In this document: positions 38,545 to 53,500 of the stretch, one piece after another | How positions within the stretch are numbered: position 1 is the first letter of the stretch | Layout of the letters: each line of letters starts with the position of its first letter | NCBI GenBank assembly: GCA_038501625.1 | Contig: JAZAYU010000177.1 | Location: 576,039-640,038, forward strand | DNA from: Corbicula japonica | Lineage: Eukaryota > Mollusca > Bivalvia > Venerida > Cyrenidae | DNA length: 64,000 bases | Reading direction: 5' to 3' | The notes under the pieces: generated by a model | What the model saw: the letters and a program-made list of their open reading frames with translations, nothing else | Told to the model about the DNA's origin: nothing | The model's database searches: none | Made by a program: the position numbers and the translations under genes

Positions 38545-41500
38545 CTAAAGAGGCAAGAAAATGGACTTGAAAATTCTAAAATTTTTCAAGTTAGATGATA
38601 AGGTAAGTTGGTGACAAGCGACATCTATCGTTTGGATAAGGTGATCCAGATTTCCTCACTTGGATGTGTCACAAGGCCATGGACTGGTTCAATCATCTGA
38701 CCTTTCACCAAGCTGACCTTGAACTTTCTCAGTAAGGTAACCATGGCAACCGTAGCTTCACCGTAAGCAAACCTTTGACCTGGGCACACACGTTTGCCAG
38801 CAAACCCAAAAGGTGAGAAAGCCAGATGTGACCTCTCTCGAAGATGCTCATGGGTAAAGCGATCCGGATCGAATCTAAAGAGGCAAGAAAATGGACTTGT
38901 AAATTCTAAAATTTTTCATTTAAGCAAAAAAGAAAACAAATTCAGATGCTAATTATCATATCTTAAACATTTTCATTTTTTAACACTATTCCATGGGTAC
39001 TGCTTAAGTCTCATGTGAGAACAGGGTTGATCCAGATCAGCCTAATCTGGATCTAACACCTAAGTGATTAAAGTGGTATCCAGATTAAAAGTTTACAATG
39101 TTTCAATCAAATCTTATGCAAAAAGTATAACTCATGTTGTTATGTCCAGTAATTTTATTCAGAAACCAACAAGAAAGAATATCAAAATGAGCAAAAGGGC
39201 TGTGTATGTGTAACTGTGTTAATTCACTTACTTATCAGGCAGAGGGAATACAGTCTCATCTTTTCCAGCAACACCCAGGGCATGAATCACAGGAGTCTGC
39301 AATATTAACAATGCACCTGAGCAGATATATAAACTAGAAATGTGTCCATAGGACACGGATGCCCCCGCTACGCATGTTTGTCATGGTGAACATTTATACC
39401 AAGTTATTTTAAAATCCAATAAGTAATAACAAACTCACAGCCCAGACAAGAAAATTCTGGTTTTAGTAAATGTGACCTTGACCTTGGACCTACAGGCATG
39501 GGAATTGTAATCAACACAACGCCTTGTCATAGTGAACATTTGTGCCAAATTGTTTTGAAATCGTTCTGTTAATAACGAAGTTATAGCCAGTACAAGAAAT
39601 TTCTACTTTTTGTAACAGTGACCTTGACCTTGGACCTACAGGCACGGGTATTGTACACAACACATCATCTTGATATAATAAACATTTATACCAAGTTATT
39701 TTAAAATCCAATCAGACATAATAAAAACAGAGCAGACAAGAGTTTTATAAGAAAATTATATTTTTAGTAACAGTGACCTTGACCTCTGACCTTTAGGCAT
39801 GGGTGTTGTACCGGACACATCGCCTTATCATGGTGAACATTTGTGCCAAGTAATTTTGAAATCCCTCCATTCATAAGGAAGTTACAGCCTGGACAAGAAA
39901 ATTCTATATTAAGTAACAGTGACCTTGACCTTGGACCTACAGGCATGGGTATAGTACGCGACACACTGTCTTGATATGGTGAATATTTATACCAAGTTAT
40001 TTTAAAATCCATTAAAAAATAACAAAGTTACAGAGCGGACAAGATGTTTCCAGCACAATTCTATTTTTAGTAACAGTGACCTTGACCTTGGACCTACAGG
40101 CATGGGTATTGTACCGGACACATCGCCTTATCATGGTGAACATTTGTGCCAAGTAATTTTGAAATCCCTCCATTCATAAGAAAGTTACAGCCTGGACAAG
40201 AAAATTCTATTTTTAGTAACAGTGACCTTGACCTTGTACCTACAGGCATGGGTATTGTACGCGACACACCGTCTTGATATGGTGAATATTGATACCAAGT
40301 TATTATAAAATCCATTAAGAAATAACAAAGTTACAGAGCGGACAAGATTTTTCCAACAAAATTCTATTTTTAGTAACAGTGACCTTGACCTTGGACCTAG
40401 AGGCATGGGTGTTGTACGCGACACACCGCCTTGTCATGGTGAACATTTGTGCCAAGTTATTTTGAAATCCCTCTTTGCATAAGGAAGTTACAGCCCGGAC
40501 AAGAAAATTCTATTTTTAGTAACAGTGACCTTGACCTTGGACCTACGGGCATGGGTTTTGTACGCGACACACCGTCTTGATATGGTGAACATTGATACCA
40601 AGTTATTTTAAAATCCATTAAGAAATAACAAAGTTACAGAGCGGACAAGATTTTTCCAACAAAATTCTATTTTTAGTAACAGTGACCTTGACCTTGGACC
40701 TAGAGGCATGGGTGTTGTACGCGACACACCGCCTTGTCATGGTGAACATTTGTGCCAAGTTATTTTGAAATCCCTCTTTTCATAAGGAAGTTACAGCCCG
40801 GACAAGAAAATTCTATTTTTAGTAACAGTGACCTTGACCTTGGACCTACGGGCATGGGTTTTGTACGCGACACACCGTCTTGATATGGTGAACATTGATA
40901 CCAAGTTATTTTAAAATCCATTAAGAAATAACAAAGTTACAGAGCGGACAAGATTTTTCCAACAAAATTCTATTTTTAGTAACAGTGACCTTGACCTTGG
41001 ACCTAGAGGCATGGGTGTTGTACGCGACACACCGCCTTGTCATGGTGAACATTTGTGCCAAGTTATTTTGAAATCCCTCTTTTCATAAGGAAGTTACAGC
41101 CCGGACAAGAAAATTCTATTTTTAGTAACAGTGACCTTGACCTTGGACCTACGGGCATGGGTTTTGTACGCGACACACCGTCTTGATATGGTGAACATTG
41201 ATACCAAGTTATTTTAAAATCCATTAAGAAATAACAAAGTTACAGAGCGGACAAGATTTTTCCAACAAAATTCTATTTTTAGTAACAGTGACCTTGACCT
41301 TGGACCTAGAGGCATGGGTGTTGTACGCGACACACCGCCTTGTCATGGTGAACATTTGTGCCAAGTTATTTTGAAATCCCTCTTTTCATAAGGAAGTTAC
41401 AGCCCGGACAAGAAAATTCTATTTTTAGTAACAGTGACCTTGACCTTGGACCTACGGGCATGGGTTTTGTACGCGACACACCGTCTTGATATGGTGAACA

Positions 41501-44500
41501 TTCATACCAAGTTATTTTAAAATCCAATAAGAAATAACAAAGTTACAGAGCGGACACGATTTTCGAACATACACACACACTGACACACTGACACACTGAC
41601 ACACTGACACACTGACACACCCACACACAGCCAGGGTGAACACTATATGCCCTTCCGCCATTACATGGCGGGGGCATAATAAAAAGACAAATAATCAGGG
41701 GTGGATCAAGAGGGGGGTTCAGTGGGTTTGCACAAACACCATCTTTGGCAGCAGTATTTAATTTTCATTGGGACTTTGGACAGAAAGTTAGATTATTTCT
41801 AACCAAAATGTGATCAGTGCAGATCCTGATCAGACGGCAAGGATGTGCCGGCTGATCTGGATCTACACTGGTCGCACAAGTATATAAAGACGTATTTACA
41901 GAAGAAAGGGTTAATAACAAATTTAAAATATCTGGAAATTAATTGGGTTTTTTTGTACATTTTTTGGTATTTTGTGTCCTCCAAGTTCCGAGTCGAAGTC
42001 CTGGAACCTTGCCGCCCAGGGAGCCAGCACAGCACACCGCAGGGTTTCATCAATAACCTGTCGCAGATACCTGCAGATGTGAAAACAAGTTACTAACATG
42101 TTATTATTTTTTTTACAGACTTCCCAAAAGTTGAAAAAAAATGTGGTCAGACAAGATGTGGAAATCTGTCTGACCAAAACAAATTCTGTCGAACCGAAAA
42201 ATGTTAAAAAGGTATGACCAAGAATTTGGAGTTCAAATGTTTGTCTGACATTCAGTCTGATAACATAAGAAATCATGTTGGACCGGCCCAAATTTTACCG
42301 GACAGGTCCTTTGGTCTGGCACCTTTCGGAACATCTGTTTTCATTGTTTATTTATCTTATGATAACATGCACAAAAAAAGCATTAATAATAGTATATTTT
42401 TGTAATATTATTCTGTATAAAAAGTTTCATCATAACGCATGTCCTTTTCAAGTTATCGCAGTATTAACTTCTTTCTATTTTTATTACCAATTCTTTTAAC
42501 CCTTTATTCCATAGATACACTTTTGTTGCATTGGCAAACAGTGTAGATCAAGATCAGCCAGCAAATCTGTGCCATCTGATCAGGATCTGCACTGTTTGCC
42601 ATTTGATTCATAAGGTTATTTCTGACCAAGAGACAAACATTGTAGATCCTGATCAGACAGCATGGATGTGCCAGGTGATCTGGATCTACACTGTTTGCGC
42701 ATGAATAAAAACGCATATATAAGAAGGAAAGGGTTACCGATTCTAAAGTACATGAATATGATTCTATTAAATAGAAGAGCTTTTTGTTGTTGTGTTTTAG
42801 AAAAAAAACAAAACCAAAGCATCAAAATTCATCTTTTTTAAATTAAAGGAATATTAGTGTCAGAATGGAGGCCTTTTCATAACATATAATACTAATATTT
42901 TTGCAGAGAACAAACAGATTTTGAGATTGTATGACTTACGTGAGTTCTGCTATGTTGGTGTGATCCACATCATCATTTCCCAGCAAACTCTTAATCTCTT
43001 CATACACTTTATCCTGGCAGTCCTGGTGTGTAGCAAGAAAGTACATACTCCACGCCAACACTGTAATATCCAATGTGCACAGCAAACAATTAGCCTCATG
43101 CTTACACAATTTTACTGCTGTCATCTTATATTTGCCACAGTTCTCAGACAATCTAGTCAATAAATTTATGCAAATCACCCCCAAAGAACATTTAATTTAA
43201 AGGGCTTACCTAAATTTTAAACAAACAAGAAGATTTCAAACATGTAGCAGACGTTTTGTAAATATATTGGAAAAAATATCAATTTCAATGCAGTATGATC
43301 TCGGATTGTTTAGACTATTTCAGATCATTTAGTCCATTTTCCAAACAAGACATTACGATAGCCCTTTACTTCAGGAAGTAAGGCTGATTTATTTTTGCAT
43401 GTCCGACCAGTGTAGATCCAGATCAGCCTGCATATCCATGCCATCTGATCAGGATCAACACTGTTTTCTTCTAGATTAATTATGTTATTTCTGACCTAGA
43501 AGTGACCAGTGTAGATCCAGATCAGATGGCATGGATGTATCACCTGATCTATATCTACACTGGTCAGACATGCAAAAAAACACACGGTGTAGCATAGGTT
43601 GCTCCGTTTTCAAACCTGACTTTTTATCAAAGGCTACTAGAAAGAACAACTAGCATTCAGTATGATCCCACTAAAAATTGTTTTGAGGTTACAATAAGAT
43701 CAATTGCCTTTTTAACTTTATTGCGAGGTCTGTTATAAACAGTGTCACACTCCTTGTCATTTCATACAGAGACTTGCCTAATACATCGAGTTTTTCTGAA
43801 CCTGTCACAGTTTTTAACAAGAGTGCCAAACTGACACAAAATACGCCTGTCAAAATGCTGATCATTAAAGTTGCGTAACGATCCGATGAAAATTTTTCGA
43901 CTTGGAGAGCAGATACCGCTAATTCAGTTTTTGGACAATTCAAGGGCCATAATTCAGGATTGCCTGGGGGGATTTGGCAGGTAATAGAACTTGGTCGAGA
44001 TATTATGCCCACCAACATATTCACCAAGTTTGATAAAGACCGGATGAAAACTCTTTGACTTAGAGAGCGGAAACAGTAATTTTGGACAATTCAAGGGCCA
44101 TAATTCAGGAGTGCCTGGGGGGATTCGGCTGGTTATAGAACTTGGTCCAGATATTATGCCCACCAACATATTCACCAAGTTTGATAAAGACCAGATGAAA
44201 ACTCTTTGACTTAGAGAGCATAAACCCTTATTTTGGACAATTCAAGGGCCATAATTCAGGAGTGCTTGAGGGGATTTGGCAGGTTATAGAACTTGGTCGA
44301 GATATTATGCCCACCAACATATTCACCAAGTTTGATAAAGACCGGATGAAAACTCTTTGACTTAGAGAGCGGAAACAGTAATTTTGGACAATTCAAGGGC
44401 CATAATTCAGGAGTGCCTGGGGGGATTTGGCTGGTAATAATCATATTGTTTATATTATTATATATTGTTTATGAAATGAGAACTCTGATCTGATCCCAAA

Positions 44501-47500
44501 TCAAGCAAAACCGTTTACTCCATATAAATGGGTTTAGTCACATGTGCGACCAATGTAGATCCAGATCAACTGGCACACCCATGCCATCTAATCTGTATCT
44601 ACACTGTTGCTTCTAAAGACATAGTGAACAGTGCAGATCCTGATTAGACAGCATGAAAGTGTCAGCTGATCTTGATCTACTCTGTCAGCTCATGGGATAA
44701 CATCCAAATCCCATTAGGTAAAAATATAATGCAAGTACTAACAATTTCCAGTTGTATGGAATCCCCCAAGGACATAGACCAGGGCATCGCAGTTCTGCGT
44801 CTCCTCATCCTCTGTGTAATCCAGCAGCAAGTCTAGCAACAACTCCTCTCCATGCTGCGGAGGGTCATCTTTACGATGCTTCACCATCCGTTTGATTGTG
44901 GCCATCAGCTTCTTTTTGCCTACGAAGACATGGGCATTTATCAGTACACTGTATGTTGTACATCACAACATTAGAAGTTTAAAACAGCAATAAACTTTCA
45001 AAACTTGTGGGCAGGAAAAAAAAGTTACTCCAAATTTTGTCAAAATGTAATGCTTATTTTCTTGCTAAAAAGATTTCTTGATGCTAATGAAGCACTACAC
45101 ATCTTCGAAGTGTCACAGTGTCCGTTTTAATGTTAATTTTTAATATTTTGGGGTTACTAAATTTCTCCGAATTTCATTGGCAGATTGATTAATAAATATG
45201 AAAAAATATGAAATAAAGATTCATATATAAACAAGAAAACAGAAACATTTAAACCATTTACTAGATGGGTGTTCAGTTGAACACTTGTTGCCCTCTGGTG
45301 CTATGTCGGAATAAAAATGCAAGTACAAAAAGGGGCATAACTCCATTAAATGTGACCTTTACCTTAAGACTATGGTATCGTCACAAGCGTTTTGTCATAG
45401 GGAATATAGTTTGAAAGTTTGATTAAGATATATTAATAAATGGCAAAGTTATAGTCAACATTAAGTTTTCATAAAAAGGGGAATAACTCCATCAAATGTG
45501 ACCTTGACCTAAAGAATGTGGTATTATCAGGAGCGTGTTGTCAAAAGGAATATAATTTGAAAGTTTGATGAAGAAATATTAAGAAATGGCAAAGTTATAG
45601 CCAATGTTAAGTTTTCGTGACGGACTGATGGACGGACACACAGACAGACAAAGCTATCCCTATGTAAAAACACAAAAACCATAATTTAAAGAAACCATGA
45701 AAATGCCATTTAACTACAAACCAAAAAGGTTTGTGCCTACGAATATATATACATGTATCCATGCCGTCTAATCTGGACCTGCATTGTTCACACATGCAAT
45801 AAAATCTGTACATTTCTAGGAGTAAAGTGCTTACTTAGTCTTTATAAAATGGAATAGTTCTGTGCTAAACCTTCAATTATGTTATATAAGGGCTGCTCAC
45901 TAAATACATCTAACATTTTTATATCAGCCAATTATTTCAGTGGCTTAATATTAGTGTGTTTGAACCCTTTTTGCAAATCTATATGGATTGGATTTATATC
46001 AACATTTAATATTGTTTTTGGTTTGTTAAAATTCTAATCACTTATAAAAAATTATCAATTATGTCTCAATGAGAAATTACCATCTTGAAGAATCTTATTT
46101 CTTGCTTCTGTTGGTGTCTCTGTCAATCGTAGCTCTAACTCCGCCCATACCTGATTGCAAAAAAGAAGAACAGTAATCACTGAGCACAACAAGGAGCCAG
46201 ATATTTAACCCTTTTCTCCATATAAACACATGTGTGACTAGTGTAGATCCAGATCAGCTGGCAAATCCATGCTGTCTGTTCAGGATATGCATTGTTCAAT
46301 TTTTGGTCAGAAATAACCAAATAAATAACTAGAAATGCGTCCATAGGACACGGATGCCCCCGCTATGCACGTTTGTCATGGTGAACATTTATACCAAGTT
46401 ATTTTAAAATCCAATAAGTAATAACAAACTCACAGCCCATACAAGAAAATTTTGGTTTTAGTAATAGTGACCTTGACCTTGGACCTACAGGCATGGGAAT
46501 TGTACACAACACAACGCCTTGTCATAGTGAACATTTGTGCCAAATTATTTTGAAATCACTCTGTTAATAACGAAGTTATAGCCAGTACAAGAAATTTCAA
46601 TTTTTTGTAACAGTGACCTTGACCTTGGACCTACAGGCATGGGTATAGTACACAACACATTGTCTTGATATAATGAACATTTATACCAAGTTATTTAAAA
46701 ATCCAATTAGAAATAACAAAGTAACAGAGCTTGTGACAAAATTCTATTTTTAGTAACAGTGACCTTGACCTTTGACCTTTAGGCATAGGTGTTGTACATG
46801 ACACACCGCCTTATCATGGTGAACATTTGGGCCAAGTTATTTTGAAATCCCTCTATTCATAAGGAAGTTTCAGCCCAGACAAGAAAATTAAATTTTTAGT
46901 AACAGTGACCTTGACCTTGGACCTACAGGCATGGGTGTTGTACGCGACACACTGCCTTATCATGGTGAACATTTGTGCCAAGTTATTTTGAAATCCCTCC
47001 ATTCATAAGGAAGTTACAGCCCGGACAAGAAAATTCTATTTTTAGTAACAGTGACCTTGACCTTGGACCTACAGGCATGGGTATTGTACGCGACACACCG
47101 TCTTGATATGGTTAACATTTATACTAAGTTATTTTAAAATCCAATAAGAAATAACAAAGTTACAGAGCGGACAAGATTTTTCCAACAAAATTCTATTTTT
47201 AGTAACTGTCACTATGACCTTGGACCTACAGGCATGGGTGTTGTACGCGACACACCGCCTTATCATGGTGAACATTTGTGCCAAGTTATTTTGAAATCCC
47301 TCCATTCATAAGGAAGTAACAGCCCGGACAAGAAAATTCTATTTTTAGTAACAGTGACCTTGACCTTGGACCTACAGGCATGGGTATTTTACGCAACACA
47401 CTGCCTTGATATGGTGAACATTCATACCAAGTTATTTTAAAATCCAATAAGAAATAACAAAGTTACAGAGCGGACACGATTTTCAAACATACACACACAC

Positions 47501-50500
47501 TGTAACTGACACACTGACACAAAGCCAGGGTGAACACTATATGCCCTTCCGCCATTACATGGCGGGGGCATAAAAACAGTGTAGATCCTGATCAGATGGC
47601 ATGGATGATCTGGATCTACACTGTTCACCCATACCAAATCAGTGTATAATTGAGGAAAGGGTAAACTGATCAACTATATCATTTAAGTTTGCCAATCTAT
47701 ATCATTTAATTTCTTTACAAAAAATATCATACATCTAAAAATTAGTAAACAAGAAACTGTGTTCGGAAAACACATTATCCCCCTGGTACCGAAGTTTGTC
47801 ATGATACAAATTTAAAATGACAGCACAGTGTTAAAACAGTAACTAAAATCACAAGTTAGTTCTTAATAAAGTAAATAACTTTCTGGTGCAAGAACCTGTG
47901 CACGAAAGAATTTAACATAAAATCAAGTAAAGTTACCTATAATCTAAGATAATAAAGTAAAGATTATTCAAAACAGAATTGCAACATTTACAGTATTTAA
48001 TGTAATATTCCTAGGCATTTAGTAGAAACACTAGTGATGCAAGTATTGGGGGTGGGTATTTACTAGAGGCACATGACTGAAATTGAGAAATATCTAACTT
48101 GCCGAAACAGGTAAACCATTTCTCTTAGTACAAAATGTGGAGATAACCCCAGAAATAAGGTAGCCAGAGTTATGTAAATTGTCAGGGTCATAACCTGTGC
48201 ACTGTTAAGTAATTGTGTAAACTTTCATGCTGCTGTTCTTTGTAGAAATTTTAGAAAAATATACAACTTGACAAAACAGGTTAACCATTTCTCTAAGTAC
48301 AAAAGGGAGAGATAACTCTAGAAATAAAGTAGCCAGAGTTATGTAACTTGTCAGGGTCATTACCTGTGCATTGTTAAGCAAGTTTGTAATTTTCATGCCA
48401 ATGCTCTTTGTAGAAATTGAGAAATATCCAACTTGCTGAAAAAGGTTAACCATTACAAAATGGGGAGATAACTCAAGAATTAAGGTACCCAGAGTTATGT
48501 AACTTGTCAGGGTCATGACCTGTGAACTGTTAAGCAAGTGTGTAAAATTTCATGCCAATGCTCTTTGTATAAATTGAAAAATATCCAACTTGCTGAAAAA
48601 GGATAACTGGACTGACATACGGACAGTTAAATCACTAGATGCCTGGGGCATAAAAAGATTAATATTTTACCACATCAAACACGCTCCTAAATTCTAAAAC
48701 TTCCTTATCATTCTTCATCTTCTCCCCAAACAGGGCGGCTAGAACAGCTTTCAACGCAAACATGAACATAAACTGTGTGAGAGGAATATGCTCTTCATTC
48801 AACATGGTCTCCCATTTCTTGGCAAGTTCATCAGCTATCTGCAACATTTTAAACATCTTAAATATAAACCTTTAATCCATACATATGGCTTTTTTGAGTG
48901 GGCAAACAGCTTTGATCCAGTTCAGCCTGCACACCTGTGCTGACAGAACACAATATAAACTGTGCCCAAGATCATACAAAAGGGCCATGATGGCCCTATA
49001 ATATAGCCCGCCTGAGTACAAAAGTACTCTCAGTTTTACCCCAGGGCCAACATTTAAATAATGCTGGTAAAGGGTCTCTTCACAATACTCAACACGAAAT
49101 ATCTAAGGTCTAGTCGCATTAGTTTCAGAGAAAAATGATTATTTATGTTTTCCTATATAAATCAACGTAAACTGAGAGAACCCTGGGGCGTCGCCAATTT
49201 TGGCCCAGGGGACATAATTTGAACAAACTTGGTAGACATCCACTAGACAATGCTACATACCAAATATCTAAGCTTAAGGCATTGAGGTTTCCAGTAGGAA
49301 GATTTTTAAAGTTTTCCTTTTTTAAATATTAAGGGACCCTAGGATGGGGCCAATTTTGACCCAAGGGCCAACATTTAAACAATGTTGGTAAAGGGTCTCT
49401 TCACAATACTCAACACCAAATATCTATGGTCTAGTCCTATTAGTTTAGGAGAAAAATGATTTTTCATGTTTTCCTATATTATAAATCAATGTAAACTAAG
49501 AGAACCCTGGGGCGTAGCCAATTTTGGCCCAGGGACATAATTTGAACAGACTTGGTAGACATCCACTAGACAATGCTACATACCAAATATCTAAGCTTAA
49601 GGCATTGAGGTTTCCAGTAGGAAGATTTTTAGTTTGCCTTTTTCACATATTAAGGGCCCCTGGGGCGGGGACAATTTTAACCCCAGGGCCAACCTTAAAA
49701 CAAAGTTGATAAAGGGTCTCTACACAATACTCAGCACCAAATATCTAAGATCAAGTCCTATTAGTTTTGGAGAAAAATGATTTTTCATGTTTTTCATATA
49801 TAACTATATGTAAACCAAGAGAACCCTAGGGCGTGGCGGATTTTGGCCCAGGGGACATAATTTGAACAAAATTAGTAGCCATCCATTGGACAATTCTACT
49901 TACCAAATATCAAAGCTGTACGCATTGTGGTTTGTGAGATGAAGATTTTTAAAGATTTCCTATATAAACTGAAACTGAAACTGTTTTATTTAATTAAACG
50001 CCTAGTTTTACACATGATATTCACTGGCGTTGTACATAAGATACATATCAAGAAATAAATAATATACAATGTCTCTTCCAGAATGTACACAAATATATAT
50101 AAGTCTATGTAAAATAAAGTGACCCCTGGGGAGGGGCCAATTTTGACCCCAGGGAAATAATTTGAACAATCTGTAGAGTTCCCCTAGATGGTGCTAAATG
50201 CTGAATATCTAAGCTCTAGGCCTTGTGGTTTCAGACAAGAAGATTTTTTAAGTTTTTCCTATATAATTCTATGTCAAATGAAGTGACCCCTGGGGTGGGG
50301 CCAATTTTGATCGCTGGAAAATAATTTGTACAATCTTTGTAGAGTTCCACAGGAGGTTGCTAAATGCCAAATATCTAAGCTCTAGGCCTTGTGGTTTCAG
50401 ACAAGAAGATTTTTAAAGTTTTTCCTATATAAGTCTATGTAAAATGAAGTGACCCCTGGGGCGGGGCCAATTTTGACCCCAGGGAAATAATTTGAACAAT

Positions 50501-53500
50501 CTTTGTAGAGTTCCACTAGAGGATGCTAAATGCCAAATATCTGCCGTAAGCTCTAGGCCTTTTGGTTTCAGACAAGAAGATTTTTAAAGTTTTTTCCTAT
50601 ATAAGTCTATGTAAAATGAAGTGACCCCTGGGGCGGGGCCAATTTTGACCCCAGGGAAATAATTTGAACAATCTTTGTAGAGTTCCACTAGAGGGTGCTA
50701 AATGCCAAATATCTAAGCTCTAGGTCTTGTGGTTTCAGACAAGAAGATTTTTAAAGTTTTTCCTATATACGAGGTACGGTCAGAAAGTTCCCGGACTGGT
50801 CCTTTTAAACAAATTATTGACGTCGGATCCTCATAAAATTTAGCATGCATGTATTTCTATTTAAATCTAATATCAACAGCTATGAAAAGGTAGGTTTGAA
50901 CAAGTATTTGAATTCATTTTTTCACATTTAGCAAGTCCACAACCATAATACGGAGCACTTCAGAATTTGCCTTATTTTGCAATGAGATGACTACATTCTT
51001 TTTGAAGTTTCTCAAAATAACAGCACCAAGACGTCTTTATTTTTCCGCACGACATCAACGGAATGTTACTAGCAAACAATTATAAAATTTTAGCGTGATC
51101 GGCTGAAGTATCGCCATTTTGTGAAGTATAATTTCCGCCGTGTAAAAATTCTGAAGCAAGAAAATGACAACGTTAATTGAACGTACAGAGCAGTGGACAG
51201 TAATTAAATTCTCTGCGATGTCTTGTATGACCCCGACTGATACTTGGAAATTCATGAAACAGAAGGATGGTGTTATTAATTGTTCCAGGACTCTTGTGTT
51301 TGAGTGGCACAAACGTTTCCGGAAAGGTAAGGCGGATATTGAGGATAATGCGCGAAGCGGAAGGCCGCAAAAATGATGCGCGCACAGTCAAAAAGATTAA
51401 GGACGTGCTAGCAACTGATCGGCGCAATTCTCTAGATGATATTGCTTACACTGTCGGGCTGTGTCATGGAACTGTTCATAAAATAGTGACCCAGGACTTG
51501 AACATGAATAAGGTATGTGCGCGCTGGGTTCCTCGTCTGCTGACAGATGAAATGAAAACAACCCTTGCAAACGTCATATGAACGTCACGACGTCGCGGAA
51601 GTGCTCAGTACATGACATAGTGGGCTATTCTAATGGATCAGAAAACATGTTTATGTTTGTATATTTTACATATATTTATATGTTCTTGCAGTGGAATAGT
51701 TATATTTTTATGTCATATATTTAATTACTGAATCGTACAGAAAATAAAAAAGATATCATGACAGTCCTGGAACTTTTTGACTGTACCTCGTAAGTCTATG
51801 TAAAATGAAGTGACCCCTGGGGCGGGGCAAATTTTGACCCCAGGGAAATAATTTGAACAATCTTTGTAGAGTTCCACAGGAGGTCAGGTATAAAACGCAG
51901 CTATTCAACGCAGACTGCGGTAACGCAGACTGCGTTTTGTGGGTATAAAACGCAGCTCTGCAGCTTATGTTAAAGTATGGTAGATAGCTAGAAAACGCAG
52001 CCGAGCTGCAATTTGACATGTTACATAGATGAAGTGTCTAAATGTTGTTGTTTTTATCATTCGCTGTATGTAATATATGCAGAGTGAAGATAGATGAATT
52101 AAATAAATGGAAAAAAATACGTTTTCAATAGGTTATATCAATTTGCAAATTTCGTCATTGATGTAAAATAGTTTAAAGAGAACAATATACATATGTTTAA
52201 AATATTGATTCTTTTGTTCCTTTTGTTTGTCGGTTAATCAGACAATCATGCATACATAAATAAAAAAAAGAGATAGAAAATAATTGGAAAAACAAATCAA
52301 AGACGAAAATGAGTTTACGAAATAATGATAATTGCTATTCAGTAAAGCCTTTTGTGGATACCTAACAAATAAGAAAAGTTGCAGATTTCATTATTGGTGT
52401 GAACTTATTTATAGCGAGTAATGTACGTTTATAAAAAAAATGTGTTTTTTTCTATTGATTGTCGGTTTATCAAATGCAGTTATTAGAGAATGAGAAGATA
52501 CACCAAAGACTAAGATGCCTCAATTCAAAATTTAATTTTTCGCAACTTTTAAAAACTGCTTTAACAATACAACCAGATGTGGATAAATAGTAAAATATTG
52601 AACAATCGGTCCACTCTTGTAGTAAATCTTGCCGATAAAGGATTAATTGGAAAATTGTAAAATTTGTGTTGTTGAATTACTTGTGTTTCTGATATCTGTG
52701 TTAAAAACAATCTGCGTACTTCTGTAGTAAATTTTGCTTAAAAGGATTAACTGCATAAAACTTTAAGGATTGTTATCATATAACTTTTGCTTAATATATT
52801 TCCGTGTTCATACTATTTAATCATGGCTCTTGTGTTTGGACATAACCAGGTTAAGTATTTACACGAGTATGTGGAAAGTGACAGTATTATGACATTATGC
52901 TTCCCGGGATACCGGATACTGGACTTCATGGATTTAGATTCAGTCTTTGATATAATTGCATCGATGTCTGTAAGTATCCATTTTTCTGTCGTGCAACATT
53001 AAAGAACTTATAATTTAGTCGGTACTATATATGCAATATAATGTTTAATATTTTGATTGTCATTGTTATACTCATGTTTAAAGAATTAAATTGTATTATA
53101 TAGGCACAAAAAAATATAACAACATTGTTATACATTCTAAAAGTACATGTTTCATATTTGATTATCACAGCGCAAATTTTAAATAGTAAATTTGTTAGCG
53201 AAAGTTCATATCTAAATGTTAAATGGTATGTTAAATATACATATTGATATTTTTATCAGCAGCTCTAAAGTTGTATAAGTATGTTTTACAAAATTTAGAA
53301 TAATTAATAATTAAAGGTAATTACAAATTCAAATATACAAAAACTATTGTCTCACCACCTACTACCCAATTTTGCCTTACAGCAAGGGACGAGTTAGCTC
53401 CGCCCAATTTATTTATCATTGTATTGATATCCAGTGATAAGTAAATTGGGCGGAGCTAACTCGTTCATTGGTCAAATGCTGTAAGACAAATAATTTACAC

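Larger units (their letters stand above)
38255..38914. repeat. 330-bp tandem duplication spanning the CYP20A1 last exon
   Basis: Units 38255-38584 and 38585-38914 abut head to tail. I count only four differences over the unit, three of them coding. The unit covers the whole exon, its acceptor and about 40 bases on each side. Confidence 0.92.

Noticed and set aside
39511..40424. Several minus-strand frames starting MDFKITWYK or similar
   Set aside because: Each is the same 150-bp array module read in a chance-open frame; they recur with the repeat and show no splice or family signal.
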